DNA of 31,483 bases from Propionibacteriaceae bacterium (GCA_009778535.1 WRJP01000003.1:1-31483), one strand, 5' to 3'; shown: positions 8,185 to 15,941, counted from the first letter of the stretch. Numbers and translations: made by a program. The notes: generated from the sequence alone by a model not told the origin.

Positions 8185-9081
8185 ATGCATCCTCGCTTCC
8201 ATGGCTTTATTGCCGCACTACTAGTTCTGGGTCTTGGCGCGTTTTCTGCATGTGCGCCTGACGGGTCGGGCACGTCGTCAGGTCAAACCATCGTGATTGG
8301 TTCTCAGGATTACTACTCGAATGAAATCATCGCTGAAATCTATGCCCAAGTGCTCGAATCCGCTGGGTACAAAGTTGATCGGCAGTTCCGAATCGGCCAA
8401 CGAGAGGTGTACCTCCCCGAAATTGAACAGGGCAAGATTGACCTTTTCCCCGAGTACAGCGGGCCGTTGCTGCAATACTTCCAATCGAGCACAAATGCCA
8501 AGAAACCTGACGAGGTATACGCCGAACTCAAAGCCGCAATGCCAGGGGGCTTGCGGGTGCTGGAACAATCTCCAGCGACAGATCAAGATTCATACGTTGT
8601 GACGGCGGAATTCGCCAGCAAATGGGGGTTGGTCACTATCGCCGATTTAGCGAAAGTTACTTCTGGGCTCACATTGGGTGCGAACTCTGAAGCACAGACC
8701 CGACCCAATGGCCCAACTGGTCTGAAAAAGGCATACGGAATCGAAGCTGCTTTCACTCCGATTGAGGACGGTGGTGGCCCCCTCACTGTGAAAGCACTCA
8801 AAGACGACGAAATCCAACTAGCTATCATCTACACCGCCGACCCATCGATAGCTACCAACAATTTGGTTTCGCTTGTCGACACGAATGGGCTATTTTTGGC
8901 ATCGCATGTGGTGCCAGTCGCAAGCGGTAACATAGATTCGAGAGCAGCCGCTATCATCGATCGAGTCAGTGCCGCAATGACTGGCGCCGTACTCATCGAG
9001 CTAAATGCACGTAGCGTTTCCGAACAACTACCGGCAAAGACCATCGCTAGCGATTGGATTGCATTAAGGGGATTGAAATAA
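8185..9081 (+). CDS. Osmoprotectant ABC transporter substrate-binding lipoprotein
   Basis: The 298-aa lipoprotein has a signal peptide ending at a lipobox-like FSAC (Cys23) and an OpuAC-type domain: TIVIGSQDYYSNEIIAEIYAQVLESAGYKVDRQF, then PEIEQGKIDLFPEYSGPLL, the classic family segment that leads into the ligand cage. It should be tethered outside the membrane and deliver betaine, choline or a similar compound to the permeases at 5445-6775. It is normally encoded directly after them; here 1.4 kb of foreign-looking DNA intervenes. GAAAGGA (about 8172-8178) is the ribosome-binding site. Its TAA overlaps the next ATG by one base. Confidence 0.92.
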   Translation: MHPRFHGFIAALLVLGLGAFSACAPDGSGTSSGQTIVIGSQDYYSNEIIAEIYAQVLESAGYKVDRQFRIGQREVYLPEIEQGKIDLFPEYSGPLLQYFQSSTNAKKPDEVYAELKAAMPGGLRVLEQSPATDQDSYVVTAEFASKWGLVTIADLAKVTSGLTLGANSEAQTRPNGPTGLKKAYGIEAAFTPIEDGGGPLTVKALKDDEIQLAIIYTADPSIATNNLVSLVDTNGLFLASHVVPVASGNIDSRAAAIIDRVSAAMTGAVLIELNARSVSEQLPAKTIASDWIALRGLK

Positions 9082-9605
9082 TGCAAGTTGCAGAGGTTTT
9101 GACCGATGCTTACACCCGAATCTACAAACGGATTGGGCGCATCCTGAAAGGACTAGACGAGCAGGCGCTAGGAACTCGTATTTTCCCGGGAGCTAACTCA
9201 ATATCTTGGCTGATCTGGCATTTGACTAGAGTGCAAGATAACCACTTTGCTAACGCCTTCGACCAAGAACAAATCTGGACTTCGCAAGGGTGGGCGGAAC
9301 GCTTCGGGTTGCCATTCTCAACCGACGATTTCGGGTATGGACACACGTCGGAGCAGGTCGACGAGTTGTCTGGACTCAGTGCTGAACTGTTGCAGGGCTA
9401 CAACGAGGCAGTATGGCAGCAGACCGTCAAGCTACTGGAACCAGTCACGGCCGATGAACTAGACCGCATAGTTGACACCAGTTACACTCCGCCGGTAACG
9501 CTGGAGGTGCGTCTAGTCAGCGTTCTTGACGATAACCTGCAACACGTAGGCCAGGCAGCCTTCATTCGCGGCATCCTCGAACGCGGCGCTCCCCGTATGG
9601 ACTGA
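9081..9605 (+). CDS. DinB-superfamily (DUF664-like) putative metalloenzyme
   Basis: I start this at ATG 9081, which shares one base with the preceding TAA and has AAGGGGA (9066-9072) at good spacing, giving 174 aa. The four-helix DinB fold is suggested by NSISWLIWHLTRVQDNHF (His47, His55) and by LDDNLQHVGQAAFIRGI (Asp151, His155) near the end, where related proteins place metal-binding His residues. Family members include thiol- or bacillithiol/mycothiol-dependent transferases and isomerases; the substrate here is unknown. Coupling to a transporter lipoprotein is unusual and suggests co-expression. Confidence 0.75.
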   Translation: MQVAEVLTDAYTRIYKRIGRILKGLDEQALGTRIFPGANSISWLIWHLTRVQDNHFANAFDQEQIWTSQGWAERFGLPFSTDDFGYGHTSEQVDELSGLSAELLQGYNEAVWQQTVKLLEPVTADELDRIVDTSYTPPVTLEVRLVSVLDDNLQHVGQAAFIRGILERGAPRMD

Positions 9606-9657
9606 GGAGTCCTATTAGCATTCGGACATGTCGGTGCTGACATCTAAGCTGGTCTAC

Positions 9658-11724
9658 ATGCGTCCGGTAACTGATCTGCAAAGGCGAGTGGCTCCATTCA
9701 AAGTGGTGTCGGATTTTGAACCAGCGGGAGATCAACCTGCTGCAATCGTGGAGTTGGAACGCCGACTCGCCGCTGGTGAGCAAGACATCGTGCTGCTGGG
9801 TGCGACTGGCACCGGCAAGACTGCCACGGTGGCTTGGCTTGCCGAACGGGTGCAGCGACCCGTCTTGGTGATGCAGCCAAATAAGACCTTAGCTGCCCAG
9901 TTCGCCAATGAGTTGCGTGAGTTGTTTCCAGACAACGCCGTGGAGTATTTCGTCTCCTATTACGACTATTACCAGCCCGAGGCGTACATTCCGCAAACGG
10001 ACACCTACATTGAGAAAGACTCCTCGCTGAATCAGGAAGTTGAACGATTGCGCCATGCCGCTACCAACTCTTTGTTGACTAGACGTGATGTGATCGTGGT
10101 GGCCACCGTCTCAGCCATCTACGGGTTGGGGACTCCCCAGGAGTATGTAGATCGGATGATTCGGCTGCGGTTGGCCGAGGAGATCGAACGCGACGTGCTG
10201 CTACGGCGGCTGGTTGATATTCAGTACAGCCGAAATGACCTTGCGGGTACGCGCGGAACGTTTCGGGTCAGGGGAGACACGGTTGAGGTGTTCCCGATGT
10301 ATGAGTTGAACGCGGTCAGAATCGAATTTTTCGGCGATGTGGTGGAGCAGCTTTCTACGTTGCATCCGCTAACTGGCGAGTTGATCACCGAAGATCAGGA
10401 ACTATATATCTTCCCGGCATCACACTATGTCGCAGGCCCGGAACGCATGGAACGGGCAATTTCCGGTATTGAAGTGGAGTTAGCTCAGCGCTTGAATGAC
10501 TTGGAAGCTGAATCCAAACTGTTGGAGACACAGCGGCTGCGGATGCGCACTTCGTACGACATCGAGATGATGCGGCAGATAGGTACCTGCGCTGGCATCG
10601 AGAACTATTCGCGGCACATTGATGGGCGAGAAGCTGGTTCTCCTCCTAACTGTCTGCTTGATTACTTCCCAGAGGATTTTCTGCTGGTCGTCGATGAATC
10701 CCATGTGAGCATCCCGCAAATTGGTGCGATGTATGAGGGCGACATGTCACGTAAACGTACCCTGGTTGAGCATGGTTTCAGGTTGCCTTCAGCGTTAGAC
10801 AACCGACCACTGCGATTTGAAGAATTCGCCGAACGAATCGGGCAAACGATCTATCTGTCAGCAACACCTGGACCATATGAACTGGCGCGATCTGGTGCTC
10901 CCATCGAGTTGCTGATACGTCCAACAGGTCTGGTAGACCCCGAGATAATCGTCAAACCGACCAAAGGCCAGATAGACGATCTGCTTTCCGAAATCGACCT
11001 GCGCGCTAGGGCGGGGCAACGGGTTCTGGTCACGACCTTGACAAAGAAAATGGCTGAAGACCTCACCGACTATCTGATTGAGAATCAGGTGAGAGCCCGC
11101 TATCTGCATTCGGAGATTGACACCTTGAAGCGAATTGAGTTGTTGAGCGAACTTCGGATGGGAACCTTCGACGTGCTGGTCGGCATCAATCTGCTGCGGG
11201 AGGGACTCGATCTTCCCGAGGTTTCGCTGGTTGCGATTCTGGATGCTGACAAAGAGGGCTTCCTACGTTCAGAGCGTTCTTTGATTCAAACCATCGGACG
11301 TGCTGCCCGAAATGTTGCCGGACAAGTTCACATGTATGCCGACAAGATCACAGCTTCGATGGCGGCAGCTATCGATGAGACCAACCGCCGGCGCGCTAAG
11401 CAGGTTGCCTACAACACCGAACATGGAATTGATCCGCAGCCGCTGCGGAAAAAGATTTCTGACATCACGGAAATCTTGGCACGCGAAGATGTCGATACGG
11501 CTGCGTTGATGGAGAAAACCAAGCAGGGTTTGAAATCTGAAGTCGCCTCGGCAAAAGGCTGGGCGGCCGTCCCTGCCGCAGACCTTTCAGCCCTGATCGA
11601 AGAATTGACTGGGGAAATGCACGCTGCTGCCAAAGAGTTGCGTTTTGAGGTCGCCGCGAAACTGCGCGACGAGATTGCCGACGTAAAACGAAGTTTGCGA
11701 GAGATCGTTGAAGGCAGCAAGTAA
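9658..11724 (+). CDS. uvrB: Excinuclease ABC subunit B
   Basis: UvrB is the damage-verifying helicase-like subunit of nucleotide excision repair. I chose ATG 9658 (688 aa) because actinobacterial UvrB typically begins MRPV; an in-frame ATG at 9628 would add ten residues. Neither start has a good ribosome-binding site. Motifs are Walker A GATGTGKT (about 48-55), the beta-hairpin SYYDYYQPEAYIPQTDTY (about 100-117) that clamps the strand, DESHVSIPQIGAMYEGD, the GINLLREGLDLPEVSLVAILDADKEGFLR helicase motifs, and a C-terminal UVR motif that recruits UvrC. No SOS (LexA) box was recognised upstream. Confidence 0.97.
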   Translation: MRPVTDLQRRVAPFKVVSDFEPAGDQPAAIVELERRLAAGEQDIVLLGATGTGKTATVAWLAERVQRPVLVMQPNKTLAAQFANELRELFPDNAVEYFVSYYDYYQPEAYIPQTDTYIEKDSSLNQEVERLRHAATNSLLTRRDVIVVATVSAIYGLGTPQEYVDRMIRLRLAEEIERDVLLRRLVDIQYSRNDLAGTRGTFRVRGDTVEVFPMYELNAVRIEFFGDVVEQLSTLHPLTGELITEDQELYIFPASHYVAGPERMERAISGIEVELAQRLNDLEAESKLLETQRLRMRTSYDIEMMRQIGTCAGIENYSRHIDGREAGSPPNCLLDYFPEDFLLVVDESHVSIPQIGAMYEGDMSRKRTLVEHGFRLPSALDNRPLRFEEFAERIGQTIYLSATPGPYELARSGAPIELLIRPTGLVDPEIIVKPTKGQIDDLLSEIDLRARAGQRVLVTTLTKKMAEDLTDYLIENQVRARYLHSEIDTLKRIELLSELRMGTFDVLVGINLLREGLDLPEVSLVAILDADKEGFLRSERSLIQTIGRAARNVAGQVHMYADKITASMAAAIDETNRRRAKQVAYNTEHGIDPQPLRKKISDITEILAREDVDTAALMEKTKQGLKSEVASAKGWAAVPAADLSALIEELTGEMHAAAKELRFEVAAKLRDEIADVKRSLREIVEGSK

Positions 11725-11771
11725 GAAAGGAAATGGCCACTACTTGCAGGATATTTCATCCTTGTAGACGC

Positions 11772-12191
11772 TTAGCAAAGTACTTCTACTTGCACGCCGC
11801 ATGCTTCATAGGTTGATCTAGCTCTGGCATCTCGCGTCACCAAAATAACTCGATGTTCACTAGCTGCCAGTGCAACAAGCCCGTCGTAGGCGGCTCCGCC
11901 AGATACCCCAAGTTCACTAAGCTTTTGGTGGGTGCGGCTTGCTAGATCCGGTGATAGCATCAGGCAGTTTGAGAAGTTGTCATTTATGAGTGCGACCGCG
12001 TCCCTAGGATTTACACGTGCATCTCCAGGCAAACGAGTGAGTACTGAGTAGGTTTCGATGAGGGCATGACCACACAAGCCAAGTGTGCGTCCATTTGCCC
12101 AGGTTGCCGCTTGCGTATGAGCCTCGTGTGAAGCTACCAACAGCGGAATAGCGGCGCTGGTGTCCAGCCCGTACTCCAGCGTCTGACTCAC
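11772..12191 (-). CDS. PIN-domain ribonuclease toxin (VapC-like), module 1
   Basis: The 139-aa PIN-domain protein carries the four acidic Mg2+-binding positions: Asp10 (LDTSA), Glu46 (ALIETYS), Asp103 (AYDGLVALAA) and Asp121 (VTRDARA). VapC toxins cut tRNA or rRNA until neutralised by their antitoxin. Its start overlaps the antitoxin stop by four bases, the usual coupling. It points toward the 3' end of uvrB (converging genes, 47-bp gap). The full acidic set suggests it is active. Confidence 0.88.
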   Translation of the reverse strand: MSQTLEYGLDTSAAIPLLVASHEAHTQAATWANGRTLGLCGHALIETYSVLTRLPGDARVNPRDAVALINDNFSNCLMLSPDLASRTHQKLSELGVSGGAAYDGLVALAASEHRVILVTRDARARSTYEACGVQVEVLC

Positions 12192-12427
12192 CGCCGACTC
12201 GAATCAACCAATGAGAAAACTATGTCATCAGTGATAGGGGTTTCGCAGTGAGCAACCAAACGGCCATTCGAACCTCTGGCAATACGAGCAGCCCTTCCGC
12301 CTGGCGTGATTTGGAGACCACTGCCATATGCCGAAATGTCTACCGTCGTCCCCGAAAGCAGCCCCAGTGACTCTCGGTAGAGCTTTGGCACGAGGATGCG
12401 TCCTCCTGAGTCAATCTTTGCTTCCAT
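12188..12427 (-). CDS. AbrB/SpoVT-type antitoxin, module 1
   Basis: This 79-aa protein has an N-terminal swapped-hairpin AbrB DNA-binding domain: MEAKIDSGGRILVPKLYRESLGLLSGTTVDI, where the GRILVPK strand is the family signature. A C-terminal stretch after residue 45 should wrap the PIN toxin. It lies upstream of and overlaps the toxin gene. No Shine-Dalgarno is present; the -10-like box stands six bases from the ATG, pointing to a leaderless mRNA. Confidence 0.85.
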   Translation of the reverse strand: MEAKIDSGGRILVPKLYRESLGLLSGTTVDISAYGSGLQITPGGRAARIARGSNGRLVAHCETPITDDIVFSLVDSSRR

Positions 12428-12433
12428 GGGATT

Positions 12434-12443
12434 ATCTTACCAC
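12434..12443 (-). promoter_or_regulatory. Extended -10 of PIN module 1, leaderless arrangement
   Basis: On the minus strand, TGG-TAAGAT (TAAGAT at 12439-12434) is followed by six bases (AATCCC) and then the ATG. Transcription starting 6-7 bases after the -10 would begin at or next to the start codon. No -35 of note and no ribosome-binding site are visible. Confidence 0.5.
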
Positions 12444-12566
12444 TTGATTCCCACCGAGGATCGTGGCATTAGCCGTAGTGTGCTCCATATGATCGCATGT
12501 TTCATCGATCTTTCGGTTGGCTAACAGCGTGGATGGTAGTAGATAGTGTGCCTTTTGGCTGGAATG

Positions 12567-12746
12567 CTATTCGGCAGGTTCGTAGAAGCAGCGTTTGGGG
12601 GATACGAGCTTTCCTTCAGCTTTTAGCGCCTTGATCGCGGTGTCGACTTCTTTCTTGTCGGCACCGAGAATTTCGGCGACCTGTCCGGATTTCAACGGCT
12701 CTTCTGCGGCGGCAAAAGCTGCGAAGACTTCTTCTGTGGTTTCCAT
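12567..12746 (-). CDS. 59-aa winged-helix-like putative transcriptional regulator
   Basis: A small protein reads from ATG 12746 to the stop at 12567. It starts METTEEVFAAFAAAEEPLKS and continues with GQVAEILGADKKEVDTAIKA and LKAEGKLVSPKRCFYEPAE. The GQVAEILGADKKEVDTAIKAL part looks like a helix-turn-helix, and the SPKRCFYEP ending is typical of small conserved winged-helix-like proteins I recall from anaerobic bacteria. GAAAGGA (12755-12761 on the minus strand) supports the start. A longer minus-strand frame here (12616-12858) is out of phase and is a shadow. It has no recognised partner gene; whether it binds DNA is inferred. Confidence 0.75.
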   Translation of the reverse strand: METTEEVFAAFAAAEEPLKSGQVAEILGADKKEVDTAIKALKAEGKLVSPKRCFYEPAE

Positions 12747-12908
12747 GACGGTGTCCTTTCACGGATGAAATGTAGCCACAGTATCTCACATCAATATCCG
12801 AGGCTGAAGGTAAAATAGTATGCAGCCAAAGCGCAGGGACAATAGGAGTTGATTCCACCCAAAATCAGTTGCCTGTAAGTTTTGTGGTGTAGGCAAGAGG
12901 GGGCAGTG

Positions 12909-13433
12909 GTGAATAGAAAAGTTGTGCAGCTGATCGGCATCCTAGCGGGGCTACTGATACTTAGTTCATGCAACATGGTCGGAGCAGTGCTGGGAAGCCT
13001 AGTTAAGAGCGATGATCAAATAGCTGAGGATCGAATGGAACAGATAGTAACGATCCTAAAAGATCATGACCGGGAAGCCTTGAAGTCGTTATTCTCAGTC
13101 AAAGCTTTGAACGAAGCCGTTGATATTGACAGTGGAATAGATTACTTATTTGATCTGATTTCCGGCGATATCCAAACTTGGAAGCGGGGGCAGCTAACAT
13201 CCAACAAAAACACTGGGCGCGAAGGAGAGATGCGCCGGGTTGTCTCTTGGCATGTGGTTAACACAACGCTGGAACAATACAAGTTCATTCTAATTGACTA
13301 CTACACCGACACCATCGATCCTGAAAATGTTGGGCTGTTCACCATATTTGCTTGCATTGAAAGCGAGGAAGACGAGCATTACAGGTACTGGCAGGACATT
13401 ATGATTGCCGGCGTCTATGCTGGAAAAGAATAG
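12909..13433 (+). CDS. DUF5104-family lipoprotein
   Basis: I chose GTG 12909 (174 aa) because AGAGGGGG (12895-12902) is well spaced from it; GTG 12906 is nearly as good. The signal peptide VNRKVVQLIGILAGLLILSSC ends at a good lipobox (Cys21). The mature part matches what I recall of DUF5104: AEDRMEQIVTILKDHDREALKSLFS, a DIDSGIDYLFDLISGDIQTW segment, and an ending with YGQ/YWQ-IMIAGVYAG. This family is mainly clostridial/Firmicutes. Function is unknown; it should be anchored to the outer face of the membrane. Transfer from an anaerobic donor is possible. Confidence 0.7.
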   Translation: MNRKVVQLIGILAGLLILSSCNMVGAVLGSLVKSDDQIAEDRMEQIVTILKDHDREALKSLFSVKALNEAVDIDSGIDYLFDLISGDIQTWKRGQLTSNKNTGREGEMRRVVSWHVVNTTLEQYKFILIDYYTDTIDPENVGLFTIFACIESEEDEHYRYWQDIMIAGVYAGKE

Positions 13434-13497
13434 CTAAGAAAATACCAAAGGCGAGACAGATCGCTGCGATTACTCTTGGGTTTCGATACACCGACCC

Positions 13498-13599
13498 TGG
13501 TTTCGATACGCTAGCTTGACAGCTAGCACTCAACCACCGAGTCGGCGGCAACCCCAAGCTCGTCGGTTGAGTGGAGCCATTGGCTCCGTATCGAAACCA
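13498..13599. repeat. Cloverleaf-like interspersed palindromic element
   Basis: A perfect 13-bp outer stem pairs TGGTTTCGATACG (13498-13510) with 13587-13599. Inside are three arms. Arm one is CTAGCT-TGAC-AGCTAG (13511-13526). The long middle arm pairs CACTCAACC..CGAG (13527-13541) with CTCG..GGTTGAGTG (13559-13573), with two mismatches and a 17-nt loop. Arm three is GAGCC-ATT-GGCTC (13574-13586). The junctions have no unpaired bases. I recall similar GGTTTCGATACG / CTCAACCACCG palindromes between genes of other actinobacteria; the element has no coding capacity and would need a transposase in trans if mobile. Confidence 0.8.
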
Positions 13600-13623
13600 C
13601 GAGTAGATGCAGAGGTTCTAGCT

Positions 13624-13695
13624 CTTGGTTTCAATTAGCACTCAATCACCGGGGTCGGCACTCAACCCGCGTGCGCGATTTTTGTATGCGCTCAA
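13624..13695. repeat. Degenerate copy of the cloverleaf element
   Basis: The blocks TTGGTTTC, CACTCAATCACCGGGGTCGG, CACTCAACC and GCTCAACCA follow in the order of the complete element's left half and repeat part of it. The pairing arms are largely lost. This suggests repeated insertion or duplication in the same gap, then decay. Confidence 0.5.
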
Positions 13696-13809
13696 CCAAC
13701 ACCTTTTGAGATAGGAATCCCGCTGCTGAGACTGCAAAACATGTAGTCAGTGCTACAATTTGTGAAATTTTTCTTATGCAGGCTCCGGCAGCTACGAAAG
13801 GACGCGGAC

Positions 13810-14940
13810 ATGAAAAAACCGCAGCACCTCCTTACCGCCACCCCGATATCTATCATGATGGTTTTGGCGCTCGCCTTTGCGGGCGTTGCCTGTACCAGCG
13901 AGCCAGCGGCACCTCCACTCAGCCCTAGCGCGCAGCCGATTGAAACCAAGACGTCAACTCCTGACCCAACGCCTGAATTTGTTGAGACCCTCGACACCGA
14001 ACAGGATGCTGCGCTATTGGGAAACACCTACGGGGTTATCGCGCATAGGGGCTACCTGGTCAAGATTGGCGACGATTACATGCGTCGCTGGGACCACCTT
14101 AACCAAAAAGGTGTATTGAAGCGAACTGTAAATGATTTCCACAGTCACTACAACGTTTCGGGAAGTACACTCTATTACCTTGCCGAGTCAGAAGATGACA
14201 ATAGAAGAGCCGATAAAATCCGCAGTATAAAAGCTGATGGCAAGAATAATAAAACAATTTTTACTGTTCCCGAAGGTGACGAGATTATCTCCCTGATATT
14301 GTCCGACGGTTGGTTTTACTATGTGCACAGCAGCGATCGGGGTTGGAACGTCTCGGTCTCCCGGGTCAAGCAAGATGGCACCGGCAACGAGTTAATCATC
14401 GATACCGCTTTGAAAGAAAACGGAGCTCTTCTCGATCAGAGAAGCCTGTGTGTCGGCAAAAATTCGCTCTATTACCTGGGCTGGATGGGACAACTCTTCA
14501 AAGCTGAATTGGACGGAAGTAACCCAAGGCCACTAGGAAAAGCGCAAGTGGCACCCCAGACCGGCATTGTGTTGCACGGTGAATGGGTTTACTACATCGG
14601 CCTTGAAAAGCGCAATTTGATGCGGGTAAAAACAGACGGCACCGACGAAATGGATGTGGTCAATGCCGAAGTTTTATCATTTGACTTTTATGGCGACAAG
14701 CTCTTCTACGTTGACCAAGACATCAATAGAAAAAATGCAGTCACGCTCTGCATGACAACCAAAGATGACGGCAGTGGTAAGGCCGAAGTGTTCTACACCA
14801 ACAAGAAATACAATCCAAGTAAGGTTCATGTACTAGGTGATGCAATCTACATTGACGCAAGTGCAGAATATTTCTACACTCCAAAAGGCAAGTTAATCAT
14901 GAAAAAAGAGGATTTCTTCGGCAACTTTTCCTTAAAGTAA
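13810..14940 (+). CDS. DUF5050-like beta-propeller lipoprotein
   Basis: I start at ATG 13810, which has AAAGGA upstream; an in-frame extension to 13750 would lack one. The 376-aa product has a signal peptide with a likely lipid-attachment Cys28 (FAGVAC), a Pro/Ser/Thr-rich linker (about 29-55), then about six repeats of the pattern 'G..(I/L/F)YY....L.R.K.DG' (for example STLYYLAESEDDN, GWFYYVHSSDRG, SLYYLGWMGQ, WVYYIGLEKR, KLFYVDQDIN). This is the DUF5050/KELCH-like propeller found in surface proteins of Firmicutes. Function is unknown. It may form an exported pair with the DUF5104 lipoprotein upstream. Confidence 0.7.
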   Translation: MKKPQHLLTATPISIMMVLALAFAGVACTSEPAAPPLSPSAQPIETKTSTPDPTPEFVETLDTEQDAALLGNTYGVIAHRGYLVKIGDDYMRRWDHLNQKGVLKRTVNDFHSHYNVSGSTLYYLAESEDDNRRADKIRSIKADGKNNKTIFTVPEGDEIISLILSDGWFYYVHSSDRGWNVSVSRVKQDGTGNELIIDTALKENGALLDQRSLCVGKNSLYYLGWMGQLFKAELDGSNPRPLGKAQVAPQTGIVLHGEWVYYIGLEKRNLMRVKTDGTDEMDVVNAEVLSFDFYGDKLFYVDQDINRKNAVTLCMTTKDDGSGKAEVFYTNKKYNPSKVHVLGDAIYIDASAEYFYTPKGKLIMKKEDFFGNFSLK

Positions 14941-14990
14941 GGGAGCTGTTCTGGTTCTACGGCTAGTTGCAGTTGCATCAGTTCTCTATG

Positions 14991-15010
14991 CGGCTAGCGC
15001 ACGCTAGCCG
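14991..15010. terminator. Perfect hairpin between converging genes
   Basis: CGGCTAGCG-CA-CGCTAGCCG has nine paired bases on each side of a two-base centre. It lies 50 bp after the DUF5050-like gene and 16 bp after the end of the minus-strand membrane protein gene. Only a weak T-rich stretch follows on the plus strand, so it may be a bidirectional terminator or a repeat remnant. Confidence 0.5.
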
Positions 15011-15026
15011 GTGGTTTCTTCAAAGG

Positions 15027-15371
15027 CTAGCCGCGATAGAGACCCGTAACATACATCAGTATTAGCACGAGAACAGCCATGACGTAATGGAGACCCGCAC
15101 TCACAATCACAAGGACTACGAAAGCAAGTATTTTCTTCATCCGCGAAAGCGGTGCAGACGCATTGCGAGAGATAATGCGCACACCCACCAGGCCAGAGAG
15201 CACGGCACCTATTAGTGGGATGACAAAGGATGCCATTTGTGCTGTTTCCACAGTTGCGGTACGTAGAAATGAGTAGCAGAGCCCTTGGACAACCAACACG
15301 AGAATAAAGGAAACAAAACTCACCCCGACAAGCAATCCGATGAGCTTTCCGATGGTCTTTCCGGAGTTCAT
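15027..15371 (-). CDS. Small three-helix membrane protein of unknown function
   Basis: The 114-aa protein has three clear membrane segments at about residues 10-30, 44-64 and 80-110, joined by short loops; the second loop is basic (RNASAPLSRMKK). I do not recognise a family. The start has AAGG (about 15380-15383) upstream. Amino-acid composition is fully membrane-like over its whole length, which supports a real gene. Nothing nearby points to a partner. Confidence 0.6.
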   Translation of the reverse strand: MNSGKTIGKLIGLLVGVSFVSFILVLVVQGLCYSFLRTATVETAQMASFVIPLIGAVLSGLVGVRIISRNASAPLSRMKKILAFVVLVIVSAGLHYVMAVLVLILMYVTGLYRG

Positions 15372-15524
15372 GAGGCCAACCTTCTAGTTTGTTTTCTCCC
15401 TATGTTATGACCCCAGGCAAGCCAACTGATGACATAGGTTCCGCTTCTGTCTCATAATTCACGAACGTAGATACCCGCATCACTCGGCCAACAGGCAAGT
15501 GACGCGATTTGCCCCAGACAGCAC

Positions 15525-15941
15525 TTAGTCTTCTCGAAAGGTGATTAACTGAACCCGGCAGCGAGCTTTTCCTTCACAGCCGCGAGCGAGGCGTTCATCA
15601 AATGTAACAAAAACTGATCCTAATGCCTCTGCTAGCGCAATAAAGGTTGCATCATATGCCGTCAAGGTATCCCGTAAAGTCCAGACCCGTTCCATCAACT
15701 GATCCATCGGCCAGCGTTTCGCTGGAAATCTGAGAAAGTCATCCAGCGCTAATTTGGCGCGGCCTTTGGTCACGACCTCGCCTTGAACCAGTCCTCGAAG
15801 CGCTGACGTGACTTCTACAACGGCTAATTCAGGAATGTGTAGCTGTCCTGAGTGCGACAAAAGTAGTGGGCGAGCCCTGCCTCCTTTGGATGTTCCTAAA
15901 ACGACTTCAACCAAGACAGATGAATCAAGAACAAGACTCAT
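15525..15941 (-). CDS. PIN-domain ribonuclease toxin (VapC/FitB-like), module 2
   Basis: The 138-aa PIN protein has the acidic set Asp6 (LDSSVLVE), Glu43 (AVVEVTSAL), Asp97 (AYDATFIALAE) and Asp115 (TFDERLA). The start overlaps the antitoxin's stop by four bases. As a VapC-type toxin it would cleave structured RNA in the cytosol when its antitoxin is degraded. It is clearly different in sequence from the PIN proteins at 11772 and 26613, so the modules are separate acquisitions rather than recent duplications. Confidence 0.88.
   Translation of the reverse strand: MSLVLDSSVLVEVVLGTSKGGRARPLLLSHSGQLHIPELAVVEVTSALRGLVQGEVVTKGRAKLALDDFLRFPAKRWPMDQLMERVWTLRDTLTAYDATFIALAEALGSVFVTFDERLARGCEGKARCRVQLITFRED

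Larger units (their letters stand above)
13434..13809. other. 376-bp gene-free stretch carrying palindromic repeat elements
   Basis: Between two lipoprotein genes lies repeat DNA: one complete cloverleaf-like element (13498-13599), a partial left-half copy before it (TTTCGATACA near 13490), and a degenerate copy after it (about 13624-13695, with TTGGTTTC, CACTCAATCACCG and two CTCAACC blocks). The last 60 bp contain the ribosome-binding site (AAAGGA, about 13797-13802) of the next gene. Confidence 0.7.

Noticed and set aside
9600..9660. LexA/SOS box before uvrB (and the gap before uvrA)
   Set aside because: No CGAAC-N4-GTTCG-like sequence was found in either upstream region.
12616..12858. 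80-aa minus-strand frame over the 12.6-12.9 kb region
   Set aside because: It is out of phase with the 59-aa protein, which has a ribosome-binding site and a coherent helix-turn-helix-like sequence; this frame reads as low-complexity Arg/Cys-rich shadow.
13498..13599. tRNA gene, because of the cloverleaf fold
   Set aside because: The closing stem is 13 bp, there is no CCA-type acceptor, no GTTCRA T-loop and no anticodon loop of seven bases.
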